In this document: positions 6,368-14,390 of the stretch, in pieces | How positions within the stretch are numbered: position 1 is the first letter of the stretch | Layout: every line of letters starts with the position of its first letter | Assembly: GCA_030151865.1 (NCBI GenBank) | Contig: JASLCK010000083.1 | Location: 1 to 15,960 of the forward strand | Length of the DNA: 15,960 nucleotides | Reading direction: 5' to 3' | Source: Rhodospirillaceae bacterium | GTDB taxonomy: Bacteria; Pseudomonadota; Alphaproteobacteria; Rhodospirillales; Magnetospirillaceae | Translations under genes and position numbers: made by a program | Notes under the pieces: model-generated | Databases searched by the model: none | Seen by the model: only the letters and a program-made list of their open reading frames with translations | Told to the model about the DNA's origin: nothing

Positions 6368-6706
6368 ATGAGCAAGCAATGGATCGAAGTCGGTCGGGTC
6401 GAGGATATCCCGGTTCTGGGCGCGCGCCTGATCAACACGCAAAAGGGACAGATCGCCGTATTCAAGGCGCAGGACGGTTCTGTATTCGCCTTGCATAACC
6501 GCTGTCCGCACCGCCAGGGACCGCTGTCGGAAGGCATCGTGCATGGCCATAAGGTGACCTGCCCGCTGCATAACTGGGTGATCGACCTGGAAAGCGGCGA
6601 GGCCCAGGCCCCGGATAACGGCTGCACCCCCACGGTGCCGCTGAAGCTGGTGGACGGCGTCATTCATCTGGAACTCTCAGCTCCGTTGAAGGTGGCTCAT
6701 GGCTGA
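6368..6706 (+). CDS. nirD: NirD, Rieske-type small subunit of nitrite reductase
   Basis: A 112-residue Rieske-fold protein. It keeps the full [2Fe-2S] ligand set C46-x-H48 and C65-x2-H68 (RCPHRQGPLSEG and VTCPLHNW). Several NirD proteins, including enterobacterial ones, lack these residues, so this version may carry a cluster and take part in electron transfer to NirB's siroheme. The role as NirB partner follows from its position three bases after nirB. The 3' end overlaps nasA by eight bases, so the two are translationally coupled. An alternative would be a stand-alone Rieske ferredoxin serving nasA. Confidence 0.93.
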   Translation: MSKQWIEVGRVEDIPVLGARLINTQKGQIAVFKAQDGSVFALHNRCPHRQGPLSEGIVHGHKVTCPLHNWVIDLESGEAQAPDNGCTPTVPLKLVDGVIHLELSAPLKVAHG

Positions 6707-9338
6707 ACCCGTCCGCACCACCTGTCCCTATTGCGGCGTCGGCTGCGGTGTCTTGGCAACGCCGTTGCCGGGCGGCGGCCTGAATGTGACGGGCGATCCT
6801 GACCATCCGGCCAACCGGGGCAGACTGTGCGTCAAGGGGGCAGCCTTGGGTGAAACCGTGGGGTTGGAAGGCCGCCTGCTGCATCCCCTGCGCAACGGTG
6901 CTGCGGTTGGTTGGGGCGATGCCTTGGATCATGTGGCCTTGGAATTCCAAAAGGCGATCCGCGAGCATGGTCCCGACTCGGTGGCCTTCTATGTCTCGGG
7001 CCAATTGCTGACCGAGGATTACTATGTCGCCAACAAGCTGATGAAAGGCTTCATCGGTTCGGCCAACATCGACACCAACAGTCGGCTGTGCATGTCGTCC
7101 TCGGTGGCCGGGCATGTGCGGGCCTTCGGCTCCGACACCGTGCCCTGTTCCTATGAGGACCTGGATCAGGCCGATTTGATCGTGCTGGTGGGGTCGAACA
7201 CCGCCTGGTGTCACCCGATCCTGTTCCAGCGGATTCAGGCGGCCAGGGCGGCGCGGCGCGACATGAAACTGGTGGTGATCGATCCCCGCCGCACCGCCAC
7301 CGCCGAAACCGCCGATCTGTTCCTGCCCTTGCGTCCCGGTAGCGACGTGGCCTTGTTCAATGGCCTGCTGGCGCATCTGTCGGCCGAAGGCCAGACCGAC
7401 AGCGCCTTTGTCGCGGCCCACACCGATGGTCTCGCCGCAGCCCTGACGGCGGCTTGTGCCGATAAGAACCCGGCCCATGCTTGTGGTCTTGATCCTGCCG
7501 ATCTTGCCACTTTCTATGGCTGGTTCACCGCAACCGAAAAGGTGGTCACGGTCTATTCCCAAGGCGTGAACCAGTCGTCCGCCGGGACCGACAAGGTCAA
7601 CGCCATCATCAACTGCCATCTGTTCACCGGACGGATCGGCAGGCCGGGCATGGGGCCGTTTTCCTTCACCGGCCAGCCGAACGCCATGGGTGGGCGCGAG
7701 GTCGGCGGGTTGGCAAACATGCTGGCCGCCCATATGGGCTTCGATCCCGTCTCGGTGGATCGTGTCTCGCGGTTCTGGGGGGCGCCCGCCATCGCCCGCA
7801 AACCGGGATTGAAAGCGGTAGACCTGTTTCAGGCGGTCGAGGATGGCCGCATCAAGGCGCTGTGGATCATGGCGACCAATCCGGCGGTCAGCCTGTCCGA
7901 CACCAGCCAAGTGCGCCGAGCTTTGGAGAAATGCCCCTTCGTGGTGGTCTCCGACGCCATGGTTGCCACCGACACCACGCATTATGCCGATGTGTTGCTG
8001 CCAGCCCTGACCTGGGCCGAGAAAGACGGGACCGTCACCAATTCTGAACGCCGCATTTCGCGTCAGCCTGCGGTACTGCCGCCCCCCGGCAAGGCCAAGG
8101 CCGATTGGTGGATTATCTCGGAAGTCGCCCGACGGATGGGCTTCGCCGACGCTTTCGCCTATGCGACACCGGCGGAAATCTTCCGCGAGCATTGCCAATT
8201 GTCGGCGTTCGAGAATTTTGGTCGCCGTGATTTCGATCTGTCTGGTCTGGTGGGGTGTGATTACGACGATTTTGCCCCGATCCAATGGCCGGTGCGTCAG
8301 CCGGGGCAGGGGGCCGCGCGTATGCTGGGCGATGGTCGCTTCTTTCACGAAGATGGCCGCGCCCGTTTCATCGCCGTCACCAGCTGCCCACCCAAGGGTG
8401 TGGTATCGGAAGATTGGCCCCTGATGCTGAACACCGGGCGCACCCGCGACCAGTGGCACACCATGACCCGAACCGGAAAATCACCGCGTCTGGCCCGCCA
8501 CCGCGCCGAGCCATGGCTTGCGGTACACCCTGCCGACGCCGTGCGCTTCAACCTGAAGGAGGGGGCTTTTGCCCGTCTGTCCAGCCTTTACGGCACTGTC
8601 GTCTTAAAGGTTTCCGTCGATGACGGTCAACGGGAAGGCGAGGTCTTCGCCCCCATGCATTGGAACGACCAGTTCGCCTCCTCGGCCAACATCGGACGGT
8701 TGATCGCCCCTGTGACCGATCCGGTTTCCGGCCAGCCTGAACTGAAGGCGACCCCTGTGCGTGTTGAGCCGCTGACGGCGGCCTGGCGCGGCTTGCTGCT
8801 CAGCCGAACTCTGGTGGGCGGTTGGACCGAAGAAGTGAACTGGTCCCTGTCCACCGGTTCGGATCATCTGGTCATGCGGTTGATGGGCATGGCCCCAGTG
8901 GCGGATTGGCCGACATGGCTGGCCGACCATCTGGGGGAAGACGGCCATTGGCTGACTTACCAGGATAAGGGGTTGGGCCTGTTTCGCGCTGCCCTGCTGC
9001 GTGACGGACGGCTGGAGTCGGTGTTCTTCGCTGCCCCCGACGAAGAAACCTCGGCGTTGGACTGGCTGTCGGAACTGTTCGTCCACGACCGTCTGGCCGA
9101 GCAAGACCGCGCCGATCTTCTGGTCGGTAGCGGGGCCCGCCGAACCGATGCAGGCCCCACGGTCTGTGCCTGCCATCAGGTTGGCCGCAACACCATCATC
9201 GAGGCCATCGCCTCGCAGAAACTGACCAGCGTGGAGGCCATTGGGAGGGCCCTGCGCGCGGGAACCAATTGCGGATCCTGCCTTCCTGAACTGCGCCGTC
9301 TTTTAAACGAGGAAAAATCCCGCACGACGGCGGCCTGA
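6699..9338 (+). CDS. nasA: Assimilatory nitrate reductase catalytic subunit (Mo-bisMGD)
   Basis: An 879-residue member of the molybdopterin oxidoreductase family that reduces nitrate to nitrite in the cytoplasm. The N-terminal [4Fe-4S] motif has C9, C12, C16 and C44 (CPYCGVGC ... GRLCVKG). The probable Mo ligand is C131 in NSRLCMSSSVAG. The molybdopterin domains run to about residue 570, and a molydopterin dinucleotide-binding domain follows (NTGRTRDQWHTMTRTGKS). After a linker of about 130 residues comes a C-terminal BFD-like [2Fe-2S] module with C823-x-C825 and C858-x2-C861. There is no Tat signal, consistent with an assimilatory enzyme. No separate NADH-dependent electron-transfer subunit (NasB-like) is encoded nearby, so the donor may be a ferredoxin or flavodoxin from elsewhere. 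The symbol follows Klebsiella usage; nasC or narB are used in other organisms. Confidence 0.95.
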   Translation: MAEPVRTTCPYCGVGCGVLATPLPGGGLNVTGDPDHPANRGRLCVKGAALGETVGLEGRLLHPLRNGAAVGWGDALDHVALEFQKAIREHGPDSVAFYVSGQLLTEDYYVANKLMKGFIGSANIDTNSRLCMSSSVAGHVRAFGSDTVPCSYEDLDQADLIVLVGSNTAWCHPILFQRIQAARAARRDMKLVVIDPRRTATAETADLFLPLRPGSDVALFNGLLAHLSAEGQTDSAFVAAHTDGLAAALTAACADKNPAHACGLDPADLATFYGWFTATEKVVTVYSQGVNQSSAGTDKVNAIINCHLFTGRIGRPGMGPFSFTGQPNAMGGREVGGLANMLAAHMGFDPVSVDRVSRFWGAPAIARKPGLKAVDLFQAVEDGRIKALWIMATNPAVSLSDTSQVRRALEKCPFVVVSDAMVATDTTHYADVLLPALTWAEKDGTVTNSERRISRQPAVLPPPGKAKADWWIISEVARRMGFADAFAYATPAEIFREHCQLSAFENFGRRDFDLSGLVGCDYDDFAPIQWPVRQPGQGAARMLGDGRFFHEDGRARFIAVTSCPPKGVVSEDWPLMLNTGRTRDQWHTMTRTGKSPRLARHRAEPWLAVHPADAVRFNLKEGAFARLSSLYGTVVLKVSVDDGQREGEVFAPMHWNDQFASSANIGRLIAPVTDPVSGQPELKATPVRVEPLTAAWRGLLLSRTLVGGWTEEVNWSLSTGSDHLVMRLMGMAPVADWPTWLADHLGEDGHWLTYQDKGLGLFRAALLRDGRLESVFFAAPDEETSALDWLSELFVHDRLAEQDRADLLVGSGARRTDAGPTVCACHQVGRNTIIEAIASQKLTSVEAIGRALRAGTNCGSCLPELRRLLNEEKSRTTAA

Positions 9339-9373
9339 ACATTCTCATATTCTAGCGATGAGGAGCAGCAGAG

Positions 9374-10648
9374 ATGAACCTTAAGGAACTCAAGCAATCA
9401 GGGCATTGGCCGACGCTGTTGGCGTCGTTCCTCTATTTCGACTTCAGCTTCATGACCTGGGTCACCCTGGGTCCGCTGATGGTCTATATCGCCAAGGAAC
9501 TGAACATCCCGGTCGGCGACAAGTTCACCCTGGTGGCTATTCCGATCCTGGCCGGGGCCATCCTGCGCGTGCCCATGGGCATCTTCTGCGACCATATCGG
9601 GCCGAAGATTACCGGTTGCGTCGCTCAGTTGATCGTGATTGCGGGTGTCGCCTATACCAGTCTGGTGGGCCTGCACAGCGTGACCCAGGTTGAGTTGCTG
9701 GGCGTGGTGCTGGGTCTGGCTGGCGCTTCTTTTTCGGTGGCGCTGCCCCAGGCTTCGAAATGGTATCCGCCCCATCTGCAAGGCATTGTCATGGGCATTG
9801 CCGGGGCGGGCAATGTCGGCACCGCGCTCGATGCCCTGATCATTCCTTCGGTGGCCGAACATTATGGATGGCAGGGGGCCATCGGCTGCCTGCTGATCCC
9901 CCTTATTCCCACTTTCCTGTTCTATGCCCTGGTATCGAAGGAAGCGCCCGTGCCGCGCAATCCGGTGACCTGGGCCAAGTACAAGGCGGTGCTGACCGAT
10001 GTCGATAGCCTGTGGTTCATGTTCTTCTACTTCATCACCTTCGGCGGCTTTGTCGGCTTGGCGAACTCGCTGTCGCTGTACTTCAACATCCAGTACCACG
10101 TCTCGGGCGTTGCCGCCGGTCTGATGGTGGCGATCGTGGTGTCGTTCGGTTCGTTCTTCCGTCCGGTGGGCGGTGCCGTGGCCGACCGCATCGGCGGTAT
10201 CAAGACCTTGATGGTGCTGTTCGCCGTGGTAGCGGTGGCTTACGCCGTGGCTGCGTTCCTTCCTGCCGGTCCGGCCCCGGAAGTGGCGAGCGGCGGTGCC
10301 GTAGCCGGTTGGACCTTCGCCAACCTGCCGGGCGAGGCGATTCGCGCCCTGGTGCTGTTCTCTGTCGGCGTGCTGTGCCTGGGCATGGGGAATGGGGCGG
10401 TGTTCCAGTTGATCCCTCAACGCTTCAAGGGTGAGATCGGCACCATGACCGGTCTGGTCGGCTGTTTCGGCGGCATCGGCGGCTTCTTCCTGGCGAAGGC
10501 CCTGGGCAGCTCAAAGGAAATGACCGGCGATTTCACCACCGGCTTCCTGTTCTTCAGTGCTTTGGTGTTGGTGGGACTGGTGTCTCTGGCCGGTGTCAAA
10601 AAGCGTTGGCGCACCACTTGGGGCGCCGTTTCCGGGGCCCGCATCTGA
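9374..10648 (+). CDS. narK: NarK-type nitrate/nitrite transporter (MFS, NNP family)
   Basis: A 424-residue, 12-helix major facilitator of the nitrate/nitrite porter family in the inner membrane. The two substrate-binding arginines of NarK appear as R65 in helix 2 (AILRVPMG) and R263 in helix 8 (FFRPVGG). The two nitrate-signature motifs are present: GIAGAGNVGTA (141-151) and GMGNGAVFQLIP (337-348). AGGAG (9361-9365) lies eight bases before the ATG and supports the start. The gene is 35 bases after nasA in the same operon and overlaps the next gene by one base (TGATG). Its likely job is nitrate uptake; whether it is a symporter or a nitrate/nitrite exchanger cannot be read from sequence alone. 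Confidence 0.95.
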   Translation: MNLKELKQSGHWPTLLASFLYFDFSFMTWVTLGPLMVYIAKELNIPVGDKFTLVAIPILAGAILRVPMGIFCDHIGPKITGCVAQLIVIAGVAYTSLVGLHSVTQVELLGVVLGLAGASFSVALPQASKWYPPHLQGIVMGIAGAGNVGTALDALIIPSVAEHYGWQGAIGCLLIPLIPTFLFYALVSKEAPVPRNPVTWAKYKAVLTDVDSLWFMFFYFITFGGFVGLANSLSLYFNIQYHVSGVAAGLMVAIVVSFGSFFRPVGGAVADRIGGIKTLMVLFAVVAVAYAVAAFLPAGPAPEVASGGAVAGWTFANLPGEAIRALVLFSVGVLCLGMGNGAVFQLIPQRFKGEIGTMTGLVGCFGGIGGFFLAKALGSSKEMTGDFTTGFLFFSALVLVGLVSLAGVKKRWRTTWGAVSGARI

Positions 10649-12348
10649 TGGCCGGGGGCGGTTCCGGCCTGAAGATCGGCATCGGCATCGCCTCTGAAAC
10701 GGGGATGCGTCGGCGAAACGAGGATTTCGTCGGCGCGGCCCGTCCGTCCCCCTTGAGTGCTGACCGTTTCGGCTATGCCTTGGCTTTGGCCGACGGCATG
10801 GGCGGAGCCAATGGTGGGCGCGAAGCGGCGGAAACCATCGTGCGCGCCTTTCTGGATGGGTATTATGACAAGCCGGAAAGCTGGGGTGTACGTCGGGCCG
10901 CTTCTTCGGTTCTGGAGTCGCTGAACGGCTGGGTGCACGCCATGGGCCGCCAGGGTGCGTTGGCGGGTATGGGCAGTACCTTTACCGGCATCGTCCTGCG
11001 GGGCCGCACGGCGCATCTTCTGCATGTGGGCGACAGCCGCCTTTATCGTTTGAGCCAGGGGCGTCTGGCCCGTCTGACCCAGGATCATTGTCTGGATCAG
11101 CCCGGCCTGACCCATGTCCTGTACCGCGCCATTGGTTTGGAAGAGGGCTTGCGGGTCGATTACGCCAGCCAACCTCTGGAATTGCATGACCGCTTTCTGA
11201 TCTGTTGCGACGGCGTGCATGGGGCTTTGTCCGACCGGACCATCGCCGACATTCTGAGCCGCCAGCTGGGGCCTGAGGAAACCGCCCGTGCTTTGGTGAC
11301 ATCGGCCATCGAGGCGGGCAGCCAGGATAATTGTACGGCGCTGGTGGCCGATATTCTTGATCTGCCACCGGCTGACAGGGCGGGATTGTCGGCGGCGCTG
11401 GGGGCTTTGCCGATTTTGCCCTTGCCGAAAAGCGGCGATCTTGTGGACGGCTTTCGATTGGGCAAGCAGTTGAGCGACGGGCGTTATACCCGTCTGTTCC
11501 TTGCCGAAGACCTGCAGCAAGGTGGATCGGTGGTGCTGAAATTTCCCCGCCCCCGCTCCGCCGAGGAAGCCACCTTTAAATCCGCCTTCCTGCGCGAATC
11601 TTGGGTGTCGGCGCAAATCCGCAGCCCGCATGTCGGGCATGTGTTGGATCTGCCGCCCGAGCGGCAATCGCGGCTTTACGCCGCCATGCCGTTCTATGAC
11701 GGCGAGACCCTGGAACAACGCCTGTCACATGCGCCGAAGCTGGGGCTGGAAGAGGGCCGGGCCATCGGCATCAAGCTTTGCCGGGCCCTGAGCGCTTTAC
11801 ATCGGGCGGGCGTGATCCACCGCGACATCAAGCCGGAGAACATCATCCTGGGGGCGGCGGGCGAGGTGCGGCTGATCGATCTGGGGGTGGTGCGGCTGCC
11901 GGGGTTGGAGGAGTTCGGTGGAGCAGACATTCCCGGCACCCCCAGCTTTATGGCGCCCGAGCTTTTTGATGGTCAGTTGGGGGATGCGGCTTCCGACATT
12001 TATGCCTTGGGGGCCAGTCTGTTTCGCGCCTTTACCGGGCATTATCCCCATGGCGAGATCGAGCCCTTTACCAAACCCCGCTTTGGCAAGGCGCGTAGTT
12101 TGGCAAAGGACAGGCCCGATCTGCCCGGCTGGCTGGATTATTGTCTGGCCAAGGCCATGGACCACGATCCCGCTAACCGCTTTGCCGATGCCACCGAAAT
12201 GCAGCAAAGCCTGGAGAACGGTCCGGTGGCGCAAAGCGGAAATGAGGGGAGACGCACGCCGCTTTATCAGCGAAATCCACTCTTATTTTGGAAGGTGGTG
12301 GCGGTTCTTCAGCTTCTTCTCATTCTTGTACTGCTTTCCAGACGATAA
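10648..12348 (+). CDS. Membrane-anchored PP2C phosphatase / Ser-Thr protein kinase fusion
   Basis: A 566-residue bifunctional signalling protein. Residues 10-240 are a PP2C phosphatase with its motifs intact: RRRNED (21-26), ADGMGGANGG (48-57), GMGSTFTG (107-114), GDSR (128-131), CDG with D188, and QDNCT with D227. Residues 268-525 are a eukaryotic-type Ser/Thr kinase: K298 in VVLKF, E317, HRDIKPEN (391-398), DLG with D411 in place of DFG, and APE (436-438). The glycine loop is degenerate (LSDGRY). One hydrophobic helix at about 546-563 ends in SRR, giving a tail anchor with both domains in the cytoplasm. The ATG at 10648 overlaps the narK stop (TGATG) and is preferred to the upstream ATG 10606, which lies inside narK. 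A kinase gene also occurs in the Pseudomonas aeruginosa nas cluster as I recall it. Substrates are unknown; NarK or the reductases are the obvious candidates. Confidence 0.92.
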   Translation: MAGGGSGLKIGIGIASETGMRRRNEDFVGAARPSPLSADRFGYALALADGMGGANGGREAAETIVRAFLDGYYDKPESWGVRRAASSVLESLNGWVHAMGRQGALAGMGSTFTGIVLRGRTAHLLHVGDSRLYRLSQGRLARLTQDHCLDQPGLTHVLYRAIGLEEGLRVDYASQPLELHDRFLICCDGVHGALSDRTIADILSRQLGPEETARALVTSAIEAGSQDNCTALVADILDLPPADRAGLSAALGALPILPLPKSGDLVDGFRLGKQLSDGRYTRLFLAEDLQQGGSVVLKFPRPRSAEEATFKSAFLRESWVSAQIRSPHVGHVLDLPPERQSRLYAAMPFYDGETLEQRLSHAPKLGLEEGRAIGIKLCRALSALHRAGVIHRDIKPENIILGAAGEVRLIDLGVVRLPGLEEFGGADIPGTPSFMAPELFDGQLGDAASDIYALGASLFRAFTGHYPHGEIEPFTKPRFGKARSLAKDRPDLPGWLDYCLAKAMDHDPANRFADATEMQQSLENGPVAQSGNEGRRTPLYQRNPLLFWKVVAVLQLLLILVLLSRR

Positions 12349-12405
12349 GGGAAAACACGCCGAAGCCGAGAAGGTTTCCGCTGATTCCAAGGATTGGTTG
12401 TCTCC

Positions 12406-13281
12406 TTACCCAAGACCTTTCCCATCCAGGCTTTGCAGCGCCCCGTACAAGGACGGGCGGCGGTCGCGGAACAGCCCCCAACTGGCGCGGCGGGCGCGGA
12501 TTTCCGTCAGATCGACGGTGGCGGTCAGCACTTGCGGGCCGCTGTCGTCGGCCTGAGCCAGGACCGCGCCGGTTTCATCGGCGATGAATGAACCGCCGTA
12601 GAAACTGAGCTGGCAATTGTCCCACTGTTCGACGCCGATCCGGTTCGATGCCGCCAGAACCGTCATATTGGCGGCGGCGTGGCCTTGCATGGTGCGCCGC
12701 CAATGGTCTTGAGAATGGATCGCCGGGTTGTGGGGCTCCGACCCGATGGCGGTGGGATAAAGCAGGATGTCGGCCCCCATCAGGGCCATGGCCCGCGCCG
12801 CTTCCGGAAACCATTGATCCCAGCAGATGCCTACGCCGATGCGCCCGACGGCGGTATCCCACACCTTGAAGCCGGTATCGCCGGGGCTGAAATAGAACTT
12901 TTCCTGATAGCCCGGTCCATCGGGAATGTGGCTTTTGCGGTAAAGCCCCATGATCCGGCCATCGGCGTCGATCATCGCCAACGAATTGAAATAAGCCTGA
13001 TTGGCCTTTTCAAAGAAGCTGATCGGCAGTACCACCCCCAGTTCGCGGGCCAGCGCCTGAAAGCGCGCCAACATGGGATGACCGGCAAAAGGCTGGGCCA
13101 GCGTGAAATATTTGGCCTTCTGCTCGGGGCAGAAATAGGGCGCTTCGAACAGTTCCTGCAACAGCACCAACTGCGCGCCTTGGGCGGCGGCTTGGCGGAC
13201 CAGATTTTCGGCCTGATCGATGTTGGCGGCTTGATCCCAGGTGCAGGCCATCTGGGTTACCGCCAGGGTCAGTTTGCTCAT
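12406..13281 (-). CDS. aguB: N-carbamoylputrescine amidase
   Basis: A 291-residue nitrilase-superfamily enzyme that hydrolyses N-carbamoylputrescine to putrescine, CO2 and ammonia. The Glu-Lys-Cys triad is visible: E43 in LLQELFEAPYFC, K116 in YRKSHIPDG, and C153 in GVGICWDQWFPEA, the last being highly typical of AguB. The length is usual and there is no signal peptide, so it is cytoplasmic. Its ATG overlaps the stop of the upstream deacetylase gene (ATGA, 13278-13281), with an AAGGAAA ribosome-binding site inside that gene. The usual partner, agmatine deiminase (aguA), is not in the window. The stop codon is fused to a strong AAGGAG motif discussed in the findings. No clear terminator is seen in the 57 bases between this gene and the convergent kinase gene. 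Confidence 0.92.
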   Translation of the reverse strand: MSKLTLAVTQMACTWDQAANIDQAENLVRQAAAQGAQLVLLQELFEAPYFCPEQKAKYFTLAQPFAGHPMLARFQALARELGVVLPISFFEKANQAYFNSLAMIDADGRIMGLYRKSHIPDGPGYQEKFYFSPGDTGFKVWDTAVGRIGVGICWDQWFPEAARAMALMGADILLYPTAIGSEPHNPAIHSQDHWRRTMQGHAAANMTVLAASNRIGVEQWDNCQLSFYGGSFIADETGAVLAQADDSGPQVLTATVDLTEIRARRASWGLFRDRRPSLYGALQSLDGKGLG

Positions 13282-14324
13282 GGGGTTTCCTTCATCTTGG
13301 CTTCAAAGCCTTGCAGAACGTTGACGGTGTTGACGCCCAGGTCATCGACGGCATAGCCGCCTTCCATGACAAACAGGGTGGGCAGATCCAGTTCGGCGAT
13401 CAGCCCGCCGCAATCCAGATAATCAGGGGCGGTCAGCTTGAAGAAGCTGATGGGGTCCTTTTCATAGGTGTCGAGCCCCAGGGAAATGATCAGTAGGTTC
13501 GGGGCATAAGCCCGGATGCGCCCCAGGGCGTCATGCAGCGCCTGACGCCAGACCCCATAGGGGGTTCCCGTCGGCAGTGGGTAATTGACGTTGAACCCCT
13601 GACCCGCCCCAATCCCAACTTCGTCAGCCCATCCCAGAAAATAGGGGAAGGCCTGATCAGGGGTGCCATGGATCGACAGGAACAAAACGTCGGAGCGATC
13701 GTAGAAAATTTCCTGGGTGCCGTTGCCGTGGTGAAAATCCACATCCAAAATGGCAACCCGTTGATGCCCCCGATCCAGGGCGGCCTGGGCGGCGATGGCG
13801 GCGTTGTTCAAGAAGCAATAGCCGCCATACTGATCCTTGGGGGCGTGGTGGCCCGGCGGTCGGCATAGGGCAAAGGCGGTGCGGTCCCCGGCCAGAACGG
13901 CGTCCAAGGCGGTCAGGGCGACCTGGGCGCTCCAATAGGCGGCTTCCCATGATCCTTCGACAATGCCGGTTTCGCCGCACAGGGCGTAATAGCCGACCTT
14001 GGCCTCCACATGGGAGCTTGGGTTGTGCGAGGCCATGTTGCGGCCCGGCCAGGAATTGGGCATCACCTGCCCGCCGAACCCGGCTTTAATCCAGTCGTTC
14101 CAGACCGTTTGCAGGAACTCGACATAGGCCCGGTCATGAATACGCAAAATCGGTGACAGGCCATGATCGGCAGGGGATTTGATTTCGCCCAAGTCGACAT
14201 CTTGAAGACGCGACAGCACATATTCCGCCCGCTTTGGGGATTCGAACGGCTCGACGAAGGTCCCGGCAAAGGGTTCGGCATGGGCGCGATGAAGCGAATG
14301 ACGATCCGAATAGATTGTCAGCAT
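13278..14324 (-). CDS. Histone deacetylase-like acetylpolyamine amidohydrolase
   Basis: A 348-residue zinc-dependent deacetylase of the HDAC/AcuC/AphA superfamily. The active-site set is complete: tandem histidines H159/H160 (RPPGHHAP), zinc ligands D196 and H198 in DVDFHHGNG (194-202), the third ligand D285 in SLGLDTYEKDP, and the catalytic-type Y324 in EGGY. The length and the operon with a polyamine ABC transporter and aguB favour acetylpolyamine deacetylation (releasing acetate and free putrescine, cadaverine or spermidine) over acetoin utilisation. The stop codon overlaps aguB. It lies 66 bases downstream of the binding-protein gene, with a hairpin between them. Activity on another acetylated amine cannot be excluded. 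Confidence 0.88.
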   Translation of the reverse strand: MLTIYSDRHSLHRAHAEPFAGTFVEPFESPKRAEYVLSRLQDVDLGEIKSPADHGLSPILRIHDRAYVEFLQTVWNDWIKAGFGGQVMPNSWPGRNMASHNPSSHVEAKVGYYALCGETGIVEGSWEAAYWSAQVALTALDAVLAGDRTAFALCRPPGHHAPKDQYGGYCFLNNAAIAAQAALDRGHQRVAILDVDFHHGNGTQEIFYDRSDVLFLSIHGTPDQAFPYFLGWADEVGIGAGQGFNVNYPLPTGTPYGVWRQALHDALGRIRAYAPNLLIISLGLDTYEKDPISFFKLTAPDYLDCGGLIAELDLPTLFVMEGGYAVDDLGVNTVNVLQGFEAKMKETP

Positions 14325-14349
14325 GGCGATAATCCGAACTGATAAGGAA

Positions 14350-14378
14350 AAGGTGGCCGGGGATTGCCGCTCCCCGGC
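14350..14378 (-). terminator. Hairpin between binding-protein gene and deacetylase gene (attenuator or mRNA stabiliser)
   Basis: On the minus strand GCCGGGGA (14378-14371) pairs perfectly with TCCCCGGC (14363-14356) around a 7-base loop, followed by CACC and then TTTTCC. It lies 13 bases past the binding-protein stop. Such hairpins often cause partial termination or protect the 3' end of the abundant binding-protein mRNA. The T-run is short and offset, so read-through into the deacetylase gene is likely. Confidence 0.55.
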
Positions 14379-14390
14379 GGGCGGAGTGGC

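Noticed and set aside
3689..6667. A 992-codon open frame on the minus strand opposite nirB and nirD
   Set aside because: It is an antisense shadow of GC-rich coding sequence. The protein is full of His/Gly/Asp runs, matches no family I know, and nirB on the other strand has every cofactor motif.
6660..8459. A 599-codon open frame on the minus strand opposite nasA
   Set aside because: It has the same shadow pattern: biased His/Gly/Arg composition, no ribosome-binding site, and a clear real gene on the other strand.
10606..10647. The upstream ATG for the PP2C/kinase gene
   Set aside because: It lies inside narK, adds 14 residues outside the PP2C fold, and the TGATG overlap at 10646-10650 gives a better coupled start.
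10417..11718. A 433-codon minus-strand open frame opposite narK and the kinase gene
   Set aside because: It spans the junction of two well-supported genes and has no recognisable domain.
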